64,000 nucleotides of DNA from Pseudopedobacter sp037968815 (GCA_037968815.1 JBBKWF010000020.1:62001-126000); one strand, 5' to 3'. Counted from the first letter of the stretch, positions 52,777 to 62,530 are shown. The notes: a model not told the origin generated them from the letters alone. Program-made: numbers and translations.

Positions 52777-52982
52777 AAGCTGTTTAGCTCGTCTAATGTT
52801 ATTTTCTCGCCTTTTCCTTCAGCTAAATCTTTGTCTCCTTGTAAAATTTTATCTGTGAATTCCTGATCGTATGGTTGCTCTTTAGTAAGCTCAAACTTAA
52901 TCCTCAAAGCTTTCATGAATGCTTTTAAAGCATCTATTTGGGATGTGTCAGATGTGTAGGCTTTAATATTTATACTTTCCAT
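52767..52982 (-). CDS. Antitoxin of the YoeB-like toxin (DUF2683-like)
   Basis: A 71-residue acidic protein: MESINIKAYTSDTSQIDALKAFMKALRIKFE, then a flexible C-terminus DLAEGKGEKITLDELNSLWK, typical of antitoxins that wrap the toxin with a disordered tail and bind DNA by the N-terminal part. The N-terminal DNA-binding half here resembles the DUF2683 group rather than Phd/YefM. Upstream of and overlapping the toxin gene; presumably autoregulated. Confidence 0.82.
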   Translation of the reverse strand: MESINIKAYTSDTSQIDALKAFMKALRIKFELTKEQPYDQEFTDKILQGDKDLAEGKGEKITLDELNSLWK

Positions 52983-53084
52983 AATCAGAAATTTTAGTAA
53001 AAATAATGAATTTTTATTAAATGATGGATGAACTGTACTTTATAGCCAAAAAATGAGAATATCATTAATCAACCCTTCCGATAC

Positions 53085-53915
53085 TTACTTCACCTTAAAG
53101 TTAAATACAATCGTTCCAACTTGTGTGTCAGGAGCGTTATCTAGCTTGTTAAACCTTGAACCTAAAGCAGCATTTTCGCATTTTTCCCAAAGCGCAATGT
53201 CGCCAAATGTTGTTCCACTCGCACCAGCGGTTGCTTGAATAACCACCCCATTTTTATCAACCATAATTTTGACCACTACCTTACCCGATTTTTGCCCATC
53301 ATCTTTAATTACAGGTAGGTTCACAAACCTTCTACTCTTCAAATCTAGACCCACACCACCATTTCCAGAACCTGTTCCATCATAGTTACTTGCTAAAGGA
53401 TCACCTTCTGGCTTGCCTTGGTTTCCAGCAACGTTTCCAGTTCCATCACCAGTACCAGTCCCTTTATTTTTGTTGCCTTTATAAAGTGCGTTTTGGTTAA
53501 TTACGGGTGTTGCCGGTTTATCCTCTGTTTTTTGAGTAGGGGCACTCTTAGTTGGGTTTGGTTTAGTATTCAAACTTACCGCATCAGAATTGTCATCCGT
53601 AACAATATTATTATCCGCGTTTACAGCTTGTGTACTTTGGGTAACCTCTTCGTTCGGAGTTATTTTATCTGGCGCTTTACCGTTTGCATTCGGATCTACA
53701 GAAGGTTCTTCAACACTCATGTAATCGCTACCCATACCTTCGTCAGAAGTACCGTAATTCACAATAATTCCACCAATACCAACTTCTTCTGGGGGTTGTG
53801 CTTTATTTATGATATAAAAGATGCTCAACAACAAAAACGCCACTAGCAAACCAACAGAAATGGCAATTGCTTTAGGGTAATTATTGTCGGGATTGTTCTT
53901 TAATATGGATATCAT
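53085..53915 (-). CDS. TonB-like energy transducer
   Basis: A 276-residue protein. N-terminal anchor (KAIAISVGLLVAFLLLSIFYIINKA), a Pro/Thr/Asn/Gly-rich periplasmic linker (about 50-200) and a C-terminal TonB fold: LKSRRFVNLPVIKDDGQKSGKVVVKIMVDKNGVVIQATAGASGTTFGD and FNKLDNAPDTQVGTIVFNFKVK. It transmits inner membrane proton force to an outer membrane partner. It overlaps exbD by ATGA (53912-53915). The outer membrane barrel encoded upstream (56113-57852) is a possible partner, though that gene lacks a clear plug. Confidence 0.9.
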   Translation of the reverse strand: MISILKNNPDNNYPKAIAISVGLLVAFLLLSIFYIINKAQPPEEVGIGGIIVNYGTSDEGMGSDYMSVEEPSVDPNANGKAPDKITPNEEVTQSTQAVNADNNIVTDDNSDAVSLNTKPNPTKSAPTQKTEDKPATPVINQNALYKGNKNKGTGTGDGTGNVAGNQGKPEGDPLASNYDGTGSGNGGVGLDLKSRRFVNLPVIKDDGQKSGKVVVKIMVDKNGVVIQATAGASGTTFGDIALWEKCENAALGSRFNKLDNAPDTQVGTIVFNFKVK

Positions 53916-54310
53916 TTTTGTGGTTCGGTGGCTAGCACCAATTTAATTTTTAGCTTATTTGCAATATCTGTTAAACTCACTACATTTTGTATGGCGATTG
54001 TATTATCAGCATATAAAATAACGGTTAAATCAGGGTTTGTTTCTTGGTATGTAGCTATTTTTTGCTGTAACGCCGAAAAAGGAACTTGTTCTTTTTCCAC
54101 GTAATACACTAAATCTTTAGTGATAGAAACGTTAATTGTTTTTTGTGGAGAAGCTTGCCCAGAACTAGACCTTGGTAAAAACAGTTTAACTACGTTTGGA
54201 TTTACTACCGCTGATGCCAAAAGGAAAAAGAGTAATAAAAAAAACATAATATCATTTAATGCAGAAGTATGCACTTCTACATGTGGTCTTTGTTTTTTTC
54301 TTAAATTCAT
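53912..54310 (-). CDS. exbD: ExbD/TolR-family protein
   Basis: A 132-residue protein: one N-terminal span with HTSALNDIMFFLLLFFLLASAVVNP, including the conserved Asp for proton flow, then a periplasmic domain (VNVSITKDLVYYVEKEQVPFSALQ). Overlaps exbB (54307-54310) and tonB by ATGA at each end, so the three are translated together. Confidence 0.95.
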   Translation of the reverse strand: MNLRKKQRPHVEVHTSALNDIMFFLLLFFLLASAVVNPNVVKLFLPRSSSGQASPQKTINVSITKDLVYYVEKEQVPFSALQQKIATYQETNPDLTVILYADNTIAIQNVVSLTDIANKLKIKLVLATEPQK

Positions 54311-55005
54311 CGGCCTGGCTCTTCTAATAAATCAATAAATTCAATAGAATCTGTCTCCATTTTTAATACCACTTTATCAACCATGGCAGTTAAAATATTA
54401 TATAAAATATAAGCAACAATCCCGATAATTAAACCCGTTGCAGAAGAAATCATTTTCACATATAATCCGCCAGAGATAGTGCCAATCTCAATCACCCCTT
54501 TTACAGAAACATCATGGAAAATAGTAATTACACCAATAATTGTTCCCACGAAACCTAACATGGGTGCAATACCAGCAATAACGCCTAAAATACCTAAATT
54601 TTTTTCCAGTTTAGAGACCTCTAAGCGGCCAATGTTTTCAATTGCACCTTCAATATCTTTAATAGGACGGCCAATTCTTAGTAAACCTTTTTGCAACATA
54701 CGCCCTAATGGGGTATTGCTACTTTTACAAATAGCTATTGCCGAATCTAAATTACCCGTTTTAATGCTTGAACGCACTTGCATAGTTAGTTGTGATTCAT
54801 CACGACTTGCTTTTCTAATGGTTAAATAGCGCTCAAAAAATATCACTAAACCCAACAATGCTAAAGCAGTAAGCGGAATCATTACCCAGCCTCCTTTAGT
54901 TAGCAATTCAAATAAGCTTAATTCCTGATTAGGGCTAGCTTGTAATGCAGAAACCGCGTTGGTAGCAGTGTCTGTTAGTGGTTGTAGGGTGTCTTGTAAA
55001 AACAT
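54307..55005 (-). CDS. exbB: ExbB/TolQ/MotA proton channel protein
   Basis: A 232-residue protein with a first span WVMIPLTALALLGLVIFFERYL and two more in NLGILGVIAGIAPMLGFVGTIIGVITIF and IKMISSATGLIIGIVAYILYNIL. The segment GTIIGVITIF and the Thr residues of the MotA_ExbB signature are present. Forms the pentameric motor around ExbD. It starts 3 nt after the HU-SPOR gene stop. Confidence 0.95.
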   Translation of the reverse strand: MFLQDTLQPLTDTATNAVSALQASPNQELSLFELLTKGGWVMIPLTALALLGLVIFFERYLTIRKASRDESQLTMQVRSSIKTGNLDSAIAICKSSNTPLGRMLQKGLLRIGRPIKDIEGAIENIGRLEVSKLEKNLGILGVIAGIAPMLGFVGTIIGVITIFHDVSVKGVIEIGTISGGLYVKMISSATGLIIGIVAYILYNILTAMVDKVVLKMETDSIEFIDLLEEPGR

Positions 55006-55008
55006 ATT

Positions 55009-56067
55009 CTATTTTAATATTTTAATTGCTTTTTTAAATGCTTCTGGATTTAATTCTTCTCTAACTCTACTCAGCTCTTTTTCTGCTTCAGCATCACTAT
55101 ATAAAGTTGCACAGCTAATTTTAATCATTGGGCCATCAGCATCATCAACAATGTGTGCATCAATTCCGTTTGCTTTCAACTGGCTTACTCTTTTAACGGC
55201 ATCTTCGCGTCTTGTGTATAAGCCAATGATAATTTCGTACTTAATATCTCCTTTTTTTGGTGAAACGTTCTTTTTTACTGAAACGTTTGTAGAGTCTCTA
55301 ATTTTTTCAACATCAAAACCTTCTGCTTTTAGTTTAGATTCTATGTCGTTTTCTTTATAAATGGAGTCTGCTTTTTGTAAGGCTACAGCACTTGGCGTCG
55401 GTTGCTTTGGAGCTACCGGGGCAACTGGTGTCGGACTGTTTTTTGGCATATAGCTTTGTATCTGATTTACCATGTCTTTATAAATGCCTGGTTTAGCAAA
55501 GTATAAGCCGATAAATCCTGCCAAAATAATGACAGCTATAATTCCCATTGTAATTGCAACAACGCCTCTTTTAGGTTCTTCTTCAAAAAGTTCATCTGGT
55601 AAAGACGTACTTAAAGCTTGTTGCGCTAAACTGTAAGTTTCAGTTTCTAAACCAACTAATTTTGGTGAAAGCGTGTCAACGGCAGGTAAGCCAAAGAAGT
55701 TTTTGTTAAGGTTGGTTTCAGTTTCAGATGTTAAGATAAGTTGTCCGTCTTCATCTTTTAAAATACCAATACCCTTTAACTTTACCTCGCTGTTTTTTAA
55801 AGCTAATTTTATTTCTCGGATGTATTCATCCAAAAGTGCGTATGCAGATGTTAATGAAGTCTCTGTTTTCTGACGGATTAAATGCACCAATTTATCATCA
55901 TGCATATACTCCGTGGTGTAAACTATTTCGCCACTTGGTGGGAAGTAAGTTTTAGTAGCATCATCATAATAGCCGGGCTTGCGCTTTTTAAAAAAACGAC
56001 CCAAACCAGGTACAGTTACCTGATCTTTTTCTGTTATAAGCTCTACTAAATAATTTGAAATCTCCAT
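55009..56067 (-). CDS. CCDC81-type HU-like domain / SPOR-domain membrane protein
   Basis: About 352 residues (tandem ATG at 56070 and 56067). N-terminal HU-like domains of the CCDC81 prokaryotic type: EISNYLVELITEKDQVTVPGLGRFFKKRKPGYYDDATKTYFPPS and LKGIGILKDEDGQLIL (to about 145), one span near 180 (GVVAITMGIIAVIILAGFIGLYF), a periplasmic linker, and a C-terminal SPOR domain (KYEIIIGLYTRREDAVKRVSQLKANGIDAHI) that binds denuded peptidoglycan at division sites. The combination of a cytoplasmic HU-like fold with a septal SPOR domain is known only from this phylum. It is coupled to exbB by a 3-nt gap and may link chromosome or division state to the Exb motor. Confidence 0.87.
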   Translation of the reverse strand: MEISNYLVELITEKDQVTVPGLGRFFKKRKPGYYDDATKTYFPPSGEIVYTTEYMHDDKLVHLIRQKTETSLTSAYALLDEYIREIKLALKNSEVKLKGIGILKDEDGQLILTSETETNLNKNFFGLPAVDTLSPKLVGLETETYSLAQQALSTSLPDELFEEEPKRGVVAITMGIIAVIILAGFIGLYFAKPGIYKDMVNQIQSYMPKNSPTPVAPVAPKQPTPSAVALQKADSIYKENDIESKLKAEGFDVEKIRDSTNVSVKKNVSPKKGDIKYEIIIGLYTRREDAVKRVSQLKANGIDAHIVDDADGPMIKISCATLYSDAEAEKELSRVREELNPEAFKKAIKILK

Positions 56068-56112
56068 CAATCCGTAAAAATAGTTTTTTTAACCAAAGCA
56101 GCCTAAAAAAAT

Positions 56113-57852
56113 CTAAAAGCCATAACTAACTCCGCCTAAAATATTTATCCCATAATTATTATAGTAGGGTAGGCGTTGATAGTCGTTTCCTAAAATATTG
56201 TTTACTCTAAAAAATGCAGAGATTTGTTTGTTGTATTGATAATCTGCACCTACGCTAATATCGGCGAAAGCTTTCATAGTTTTAACAGTATAAGTAGATG
56301 CTGGAAAATTACTTGGAATATCAAATATTTTAGCCTTTGTTTCGCCTTGGAATAGTAAATCGCCAGAGATTTTAACTTTATCAACTATTTTAAATGATGC
56401 GGTTGATTGCAAAGTAAAGCCCGGACGCAACCACGCATGATCTTCATTATCGTTATCATATTGTTTGATAGAGATTTTACTGTCTAAGTTAAAAGCTTCG
56501 GAAAAGCTAATGTTCAGCTCCCCATCAAAACCGATAACGTTAGTATTGCCAGTCATATAAGCTACATTGAACTTATTCCTTTCTGTGCTATCGTTCACGA
56601 AATAAGATAAATCGCCAATTGTTTTGTAATTAACCATTGCTTTATAACCAACGTTTGGTGCAAAAGTTCCTCTAATACCACCAGAAACATCAATTTTATC
56701 AACCGTGTTTTTTAATAGTACATTTTGATTGATATAAGGATTTTCATCTGATAAGCCTTTCAAAGTTGTTTTTTCTACGTTGCCACCGAAATTACCAAAG
56801 ATGGTTAGGTAATTTTTGATCAACATGAAATCTAAACTTATCGCAGGGAAAATATGGATACGTTGGTTGTTGCCAAACTCATTCACATAGTTAATGCCAC
56901 CCGTAAGCTTTAAAACCTCTGTTTGTATTTTGATATATGGGTTTAATTTAAAAAGGTTGTTATTAAAGCTGTACGCCGAGTCTTTGCTAGTGGTAATATC
57001 AACCGCTACGTTAGCCCCTAAATGGAATTTATTTAAATCTTTACCTAAACCACCAGAAATAACTATCGCATTTTCTTTGCCATTAAATACATTGTTGAAA
57101 ATGTAACCTGATGCTTTTGCTGCGTAACTAAAGCTTGTTTCGTCATCTGCATCTGTTCTATTAAATAATAAACCTTCTGCGTTAAAATGGTTGAAACGTT
57201 GTTTTTGAGGGTTCAAGTTTAGAAAAGACCCCATAGGGTCTGTGCCGTAAAAATAAGTTCCAAGTCTATCATAACCCAGTTTACCTTCTAATGCTAAAAC
57301 GTCGCCAATACTTCTGCCGTAGCCACTTAAACTTTGCTTGCTTATTTTTTGTTGGTTTTCTTTGCCACTCATAGATAAGTGATTAAAGTTAAAACCAGCT
57401 TGCAAAGCAGGGTCTTGCCCGGTTGCAATATTTAATTGCGCCAAACCAGTTCCTAAATTACCGAAGCCCAATTTAGCAAAGTTGTTTTTACGTTGTTCTG
57501 CAATTTCTTCGGCTAATTTTTGTGCTTCTAACTCTCTAATTCCACTGTTAAGTTCTAAGCGTTTGTCAATTAAATCATATTTAACCTGCGGATTAAATGG
57601 TTTGGTGTCATTTAAGTTCGGGCTTCTTCTAATTTTTACCGCATCTGCCAAAACCGGTTTGTATGAACGGATAACTTCAACTTCTTCAGTTACAGCATTT
57701 CTTTTACTGGTATCTTGATTAACGGTTGCTACAGGTTTAGTTACCACGGGTTTTGCGGCTTCTTTAGGCTTGTCTTGCGTTTGTGCCGAAACATTTACTG
57801 CAAATAAGCTAAAGAAAACAAAAGCGCTTATATATGATGTTTTATTATTCAT
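56113..57852 (-). CDS. Outer membrane beta-barrel protein (TonB-dependent-receptor-like barrel)
   Basis: A 579-residue protein: signal peptide MNNKTSYISAFVFFSLFAVN to SAQ, a Lys/Pro/Glu-rich stretch (about 25-60), EVEVIRSYKPVLADAVKIRRSPNLND, then about 18-22 amphipathic strands ending in the classic aromatic C-terminus NILGGVSYGF. No plug domain of a TonB receptor (only the first strand motif), so it is a barrel-only relative. It is 4 nt after the TPR gene and precedes HU-SPOR, ExbB, ExbD and TonB, so it may be the outer membrane target of that motor. No ligand can be inferred. Confidence 0.85.
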   Translation of the reverse strand: MNNKTSYISAFVFFSLFAVNVSAQTQDKPKEAAKPVVTKPVATVNQDTSKRNAVTEEVEVIRSYKPVLADAVKIRRSPNLNDTKPFNPQVKYDLIDKRLELNSGIRELEAQKLAEEIAEQRKNNFAKLGFGNLGTGLAQLNIATGQDPALQAGFNFNHLSMSGKENQQKISKQSLSGYGRSIGDVLALEGKLGYDRLGTYFYGTDPMGSFLNLNPQKQRFNHFNAEGLLFNRTDADDETSFSYAAKASGYIFNNVFNGKENAIVISGGLGKDLNKFHLGANVAVDITTSKDSAYSFNNNLFKLNPYIKIQTEVLKLTGGINYVNEFGNNQRIHIFPAISLDFMLIKNYLTIFGNFGGNVEKTTLKGLSDENPYINQNVLLKNTVDKIDVSGGIRGTFAPNVGYKAMVNYKTIGDLSYFVNDSTERNKFNVAYMTGNTNVIGFDGELNISFSEAFNLDSKISIKQYDNDNEDHAWLRPGFTLQSTASFKIVDKVKISGDLLFQGETKAKIFDIPSNFPASTYTVKTMKAFADISVGADYQYNKQISAFFRVNNILGNDYQRLPYYNNYGINILGGVSYGF

Positions 57853-57856
57853 GGTT

Positions 57857-60800
57857 TTATTTGCTGTTGATTGCGTCTAATTTTTTCTTTGCTATTTCCA
57901 ATATTTCATCATCACCATCGTAATTATCAATGATGCTTTTTAAAGTTGCAATAGCCTGTACTTTATCTTTTAGAGCGGTATAATTATCTGCTAATAAAAT
58001 AAAGCTTTTAGCCCCCCAATAATCGTAGCTAGGCATATCATTAATTAGCTGAAAGCAGGTTTTTTGTGATGTTTTATAATCTTTCTTTAAATACTGTATC
58101 TCGGCTAAGTTATATAAAGCTTCTGCACCGATAATTGATTTTGTAGCCTTAACAACACTTTCAAATTCCTTTTTAGCTTTTGCAGTATCGGCCATTAATA
58201 ATTGCGCTTTACCTGCAAATAAACCAGCTTTGTTTCTGTCCTGTTCTGATGATTTTTCGTAATTTCTCACCAAATCAACATAAAGTAAGGTTTGGTCTGG
58301 TACTTTAATACCGGCATAAGCAACCATTAAGTTGTTAATTGCAAAGGTATAGTTAGCTTTATATTCCGATGCAATCTCTAACTTCTTTAAGTGTACAATG
58401 GCTTCATTATACTGTTTGTTGTTCAGGTAAATTTTAGAAATACTAATGAGCGCTCTTTCAGTGTATTCACTGGTCCAATCGTTCAAAATGTATTCGTAAT
58501 CAATAATTGCAGGAGCAAACTTACCTAAGTTTTTATAGCTTTCTGCTCTAATAAATTTTGCCTGTTTGTCTTGAATTGCTTTCGGAAATTTATCGAAATA
58601 AGCATTAACAGACTCTACTGCCGCATCCCAGTTACCTTTTAAGTATTGAGTGTTTGCCGCCTGAAACATAATGTTGTCCTGCTCTGAAGTAGTATAATTG
58701 CCAATAGAGGTGGTGTTTGCGTAATTAATGAAGTCAGTTGCGTTACCCATATCCAAATAGATTTTTTGGATAATTTTCAGGGATTGTTGTGCTTCGTCTG
58801 TTGATTTATATTCGCTAACCACTCTTTTAAAAGTTTCTAAAGCAACTTGGTCATTTTTCTGGTCGTAATTAACCAAGCCAATCGTAACCAATGCTCGTGG
58901 AACGTAAGAACTTCGTGGGTATTTTTGAATAAACGCAGTTAAATCTGCTTTTGCTATATCTCCCTGACCAATTAAAAAGTAAGTGTAAGGAATCTCGAAA
59001 CCCGCATCATCAGAATAGTTAGAGTTCGGGAACCTTGCTAACAGTGCTTGTAGTGTTGCAATTTTAACTTCGGGTTGGTTTTGTAAACCTTCAATAATTC
59101 CGCGTTGAAAAAGGGCGTAGTCCTCGCTAGTGCCGTGTTGTGCAATTATGCGGTTATAATAACCTAAAGCAGCTCCGTAGTTTTTAGCACCAAAATAGGC
59201 ATCGGCTAATCTTAAAGTAGCATCTTTAATAGTTTTTGGATCTTTTTCACTACCGTTTAAAAAGCGAGCAAGGTATGTTGCAGCTTTCGGATAGTTTTCT
59301 CCTTCTAAAGCAGCATAACCTAGTGCGTAATTTGCGTAATTATATAAATCTGTTTTTTTAGAGGCGTTCATCCCCAAGAAATTTTCGAAGTAGCTAACAG
59401 ACTCACTGTACTTTCTAACTTCATACATCGCTTCTGCACACCAGTAGGTTGATAATGCGTAAATTTCTTTATCTACAGGGTAATTATTGGAGCGTAAAAA
59501 CAAACCAATAGAGTTTTCAAATGCTCTTTCGTTATAAAACTCTAACGCTCTGTAATAAGTTACTTTTTGGTAAGCTTCTTTTGCATCTTCCGTTTTATTA
59601 TCAATACCTTCTAAAATATCAATTGCATCTCTGTAATTCTTGGTGCTCAATAAAACTTTGGCTAAAAGTGTTTTAGCTTCGTTTAAATGTTTAGAGTATG
59701 GATATTTGTTTAGGTATTCTTGTGCAGCGTCTAATGCAATGCTATGGAACTGCAATTCGTAAGAAAGCTTAGCGAAGTTAAATAATGCTTCTTCTTCAAT
59801 TTGCTTGTCAAAATTTAGTTTTGAGCTAAACTGAAAAGCATTTCTTGCACCTTGTTTGTTTTTTGTAGTTAGATAAGAATCGCCTAGAGTGTATAATCCG
59901 GCCTGACTGTAAGCTGTTTTGTCATTAATCAATTTCCCTAGCTGTTCAATAGCTTGGTCGTATTTTTTCGACTTATAATAAGTGTAACCAATTTGGTAGC
60001 TATCTTGGTTATTCTGTGTTTTACCCAAATCCTGCTTCATAAAACGCTCGTAATATGCTAATGCCTGTGGGTAATCAGCTTTGGCGAAATAAGATGCAGC
60101 AATAACTCGTAATAATTCGGTTTCGTTTAGCTGTTTCGTGTTTTCCACGATTGGAACTGCATAAGCTAAAACGTCTTCGTATCTTTTATCTAAAAAGTAA
60201 ATTGCCGAAATATAATAAGGGTAACTAGCAACGTAGTTTTTTGAATTCTTAAGTTTTTCAAAGTTTTTTAAAGCTAAGGGATACTCTTTATCAAGGTAAG
60301 CAATGTAAGCATAATAGTAAGTGGCTTGCTCGGCATATTTTGATTGTACATCTTTTACTAAACCAAAAAGTGGTTTTGCACTTGAATACTCTTTAGTTTC
60401 AAAGTAGGCGTAGGCTGTTTTAAACTTGTATTCGGTATCTTCTTTCCCAGTTAAATCTATAGAACTCACTTGGGTAAACCAGCTTAAAGCTTCTTGGTAT
60501 GCACCTTGGTTAAAGTAATATTTACCAACTTGAAAAAAAGCTTGTTTAGCTTTTGGGCTTTCTGGGTGGTTTTTTATGAAACGTTTAAAAAGCTGTTCTG
60601 CATCGTCGTTATCTAAAGCTAAAGCGCAATAAGCTCTGTAATATTCGCTATTGATTTTAAGGTTGCTAATTTCAGAATTACGTACGGATTGTGGCGTTTC
60701 AATAAGCTTAGATTTTTCAACTTCGTAAAAAACAGAAGAAGCTGCAGCGTATTTTTCCTGAGATAACAACTCCATTGCGGTTTTATACTTTTCATTTACC

Positions 60801-60880
60801 TGGAAATACGCTGGCGATTGAGCGAAAACCACTCCCGTGATGAAAAATAAAGAGAAGAATATAGATGTTACTTTGCGCAT
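57857..60880 (-). CDS. Large TPR-repeat periplasmic protein (YbgF-like)
   Basis: A 1007-residue protein, signal peptide to about residue 20 (LFFITGVVFAQS). Almost the whole length is TPR/Sel1-like repeats: AYCALALDNDDAEQLFKRFIKNHPESPKAKQAFFQVGKYYFNQGAYQEAL, repeated with small changes to the end. It resembles YbgF/CpoB-like proteins that join the Tol and division machines, but is far larger and has no trimer domain. First gene of the cluster with a barrel, HU-SPOR, ExbB, ExbD and TonB. Probably a scaffold in the periplasm. Confidence 0.85.
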   Translation of the reverse strand: MRKVTSIFFSLFFITGVVFAQSPAYFQVNEKYKTAMELLSQEKYAAASSVFYEVEKSKLIETPQSVRNSEISNLKINSEYYRAYCALALDNDDAEQLFKRFIKNHPESPKAKQAFFQVGKYYFNQGAYQEALSWFTQVSSIDLTGKEDTEYKFKTAYAYFETKEYSSAKPLFGLVKDVQSKYAEQATYYYAYIAYLDKEYPLALKNFEKLKNSKNYVASYPYYISAIYFLDKRYEDVLAYAVPIVENTKQLNETELLRVIAASYFAKADYPQALAYYERFMKQDLGKTQNNQDSYQIGYTYYKSKKYDQAIEQLGKLINDKTAYSQAGLYTLGDSYLTTKNKQGARNAFQFSSKLNFDKQIEEEALFNFAKLSYELQFHSIALDAAQEYLNKYPYSKHLNEAKTLLAKVLLSTKNYRDAIDILEGIDNKTEDAKEAYQKVTYYRALEFYNERAFENSIGLFLRSNNYPVDKEIYALSTYWCAEAMYEVRKYSESVSYFENFLGMNASKKTDLYNYANYALGYAALEGENYPKAATYLARFLNGSEKDPKTIKDATLRLADAYFGAKNYGAALGYYNRIIAQHGTSEDYALFQRGIIEGLQNQPEVKIATLQALLARFPNSNYSDDAGFEIPYTYFLIGQGDIAKADLTAFIQKYPRSSYVPRALVTIGLVNYDQKNDQVALETFKRVVSEYKSTDEAQQSLKIIQKIYLDMGNATDFINYANTTSIGNYTTSEQDNIMFQAANTQYLKGNWDAAVESVNAYFDKFPKAIQDKQAKFIRAESYKNLGKFAPAIIDYEYILNDWTSEYTERALISISKIYLNNKQYNEAIVHLKKLEIASEYKANYTFAINNLMVAYAGIKVPDQTLLYVDLVRNYEKSSEQDRNKAGLFAGKAQLLMADTAKAKKEFESVVKATKSIIGAEALYNLAEIQYLKKDYKTSQKTCFQLINDMPSYDYWGAKSFILLADNYTALKDKVQAIATLKSIIDNYDGDDEILEIAKKKLDAINSK

Positions 60881-61021
60881 AATGTCTTTAAAATGAATGT
60901 CATAAATTTAACGTTTACATTTACTATTGATTAAGTATTTAACTAACACGTGTTAATAAAAAATCAATAGAACGCAATTTGTGTGCTAATAATATGGGGT
61001 TTTTGAATTTCGGGCCTTTTA

Positions 61022-61963
61022 TTAAGATTGTTTCTGGCTTGCCAAAAGGTAAAGTACAGCCATTCTAACTGCTACGCCGTTTTCAACTTGGTTTAAAATG
61101 ATGGATTGTTTGCTGTCGGCAACATCACTGCTAATCTCTACACCACGGTTTATTGGACCTGGGTGCATAACGATAATTTCCTTATCTAATGAGTCTAGTA
61201 TTTTCTTGTCTAAGCCGTACATCATAGAGTACTCTCGTAAAGAAGGAAAATACTTAATATCCTGTCTTTCAAGTTGTATTCTTAACATATTGGCAACATC
61301 GCACCAATTTAAAGCTTTTCGCAAATCGTGTTCAACTTTTACCCCTAAAGTTTGAATGTACTTAGGAATTAATGTAGTAGGTCCGCATACCATTACTTCT
61401 GCACCTAATTTTTGTAGGCATAATATATTAGAAAGTGCAACTCTGGAGTGTAAAACATCGCCTACAATTACTACTTTTTTACCTGCAACTTCACCCAATT
61501 TTTCTCTGATAGAAAAAGCATCTAAAAGTGCTTGAGTTGGGTGTTCATGAGCTCCGTCTCCAGCGTTTACAATCTGTGCATCAATATGTTTACTCAAAAA
61601 CACACCAGCGCCAGGGTAGGGGTGGCGCATCACCACCATGTCCACTTTCATTGATAAAATATTGTTTACTGTATCAATTAAAGTTTCGCCTTTACTCACC
61701 GATGAACTTGATGCGGCAAAATTCACTACATCTGCCGAAAGACGTTTTTGAGCCAGCTCAAAAGATAGCTTTGTACGGGTTGAGTTTTCGAAAAATATAT
61801 TAGCAATGGTGATATCTCTTAAAGAAGGAACCTTTTTTATAGGACGATTAATTACATCTTTAAAAGTATCTGCAGTTTCTAAAATTAAATTGATGTCTTC
61901 GGTACTTAAATCCTTAATTCCCAAAAGATGTTTACTGCTTAATCTGTGTGTTAATTCTGCCAT
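61022..61963 (-). CDS. pyrB: Aspartate carbamoyltransferase catalytic chain PyrB
   Basis: A 313-residue enzyme: carbamoyl-phosphate motif FFENSTRTKLSFELAQ, ASSSSVSKGETLIDT (the 80s loop), VMRHPYPG, GAHEHPTQALLDAF and aspartate-binding VMHPGPINRGVEI. It makes N-carbamoyl-aspartate, step two of UMP synthesis. No regulatory chain is encoded alongside. It starts 3 nt after pyrR, in one operon. Regulation by the PyrR-like protein is possible. Confidence 0.97.
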   Translation of the reverse strand: MAELTHRLSSKHLLGIKDLSTEDINLILETADTFKDVINRPIKKVPSLRDITIANIFFENSTRTKLSFELAQKRLSADVVNFAASSSSVSKGETLIDTVNNILSMKVDMVVMRHPYPGAGVFLSKHIDAQIVNAGDGAHEHPTQALLDAFSIREKLGEVAGKKVVIVGDVLHSRVALSNILCLQKLGAEVMVCGPTTLIPKYIQTLGVKVEHDLRKALNWCDVANMLRIQLERQDIKYFPSLREYSMMYGLDKKILDSLDKEIIVMHPGPINRGVEISSDVADSKQSIILNQVENGVAVRMAVLYLLASQKQS

Positions 61964-61966
61964 TTT

Positions 61967-62512
61967 TTAAACGCTTTCAGATACTAAAACAATTTTATCT
62001 TCTCCATCTGTCTCATTCCAACTTACAACTACTTTTTGTGACGACATTGAATCTACCTTTATGCCTATATAATTAGGTTCAATTGGTAAATGCCTGCTGT
62101 AACGCCTATCTACTAGAACTAAAAGCTCTACTTTTTCTGGTCGGCCGAAAGCTAAAATAGCGTCCATTGCCGCTCTAATAGTCCGTCCCGTCCATAAAAC
62201 ATCATCCACCAAAATGACCTTTTTACCTTCAATAATAAAGTCAATTTCGGTACTGCTTGGCACTAGTGGAATCTCACCACGTCTAAAATCATCACGATAA
62301 AAAGTAATATCAAGTATGCCACTTTTAATATGGGCATTAGGGATAATTTGCTTTAGTTCGGTGGCAATTCTTTGTGATAAATAAATACCGCGTGGTTGTA
62401 TACCAAGGATTACCGAATTAGAGAAATCATTATGATTTTCTATCAATTGATGGCAAAGCCGTTGTAATGTAATTTGGAATTTCTGACCGTCAAGAAGTGT
62501 TAAATTTTGCAT
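61967..62512 (-). CDS. pyrR: PyrR-type bifunctional pyrimidine regulator / uracil phosphoribosyltransferase
   Basis: About 181 residues from the ATG at 62512; an ATG 21 nt upstream overlaps the predicted -7 box. Phosphoribosyltransferase motif VILVDDVLWTGRTIRAAMDAI, PRG loop IQPRGIYLSQRIATEL and hood region YRDDFRRGEIP mark it as PyrR. In Firmicutes PyrR controls pyr mRNA attenuation and has uracil phosphoribosyltransferase activity; in Bacteroidota the RNA role is not established. It precedes pyrB by 3 nt. Confidence 0.93.
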   Translation of the reverse strand: MQNLTLLDGQKFQITLQRLCHQLIENHNDFSNSVILGIQPRGIYLSQRIATELKQIIPNAHIKSGILDITFYRDDFRRGEIPLVPSSTEIDFIIEGKKVILVDDVLWTGRTIRAAMDAILAFGRPEKVELLVLVDRRYSRHLPIEPNYIGIKVDSMSSQKVVVSWNETDGEDKIVLVSESV

Positions 62513-62530
62513 CAGCTCGTGTGGTTTGGG

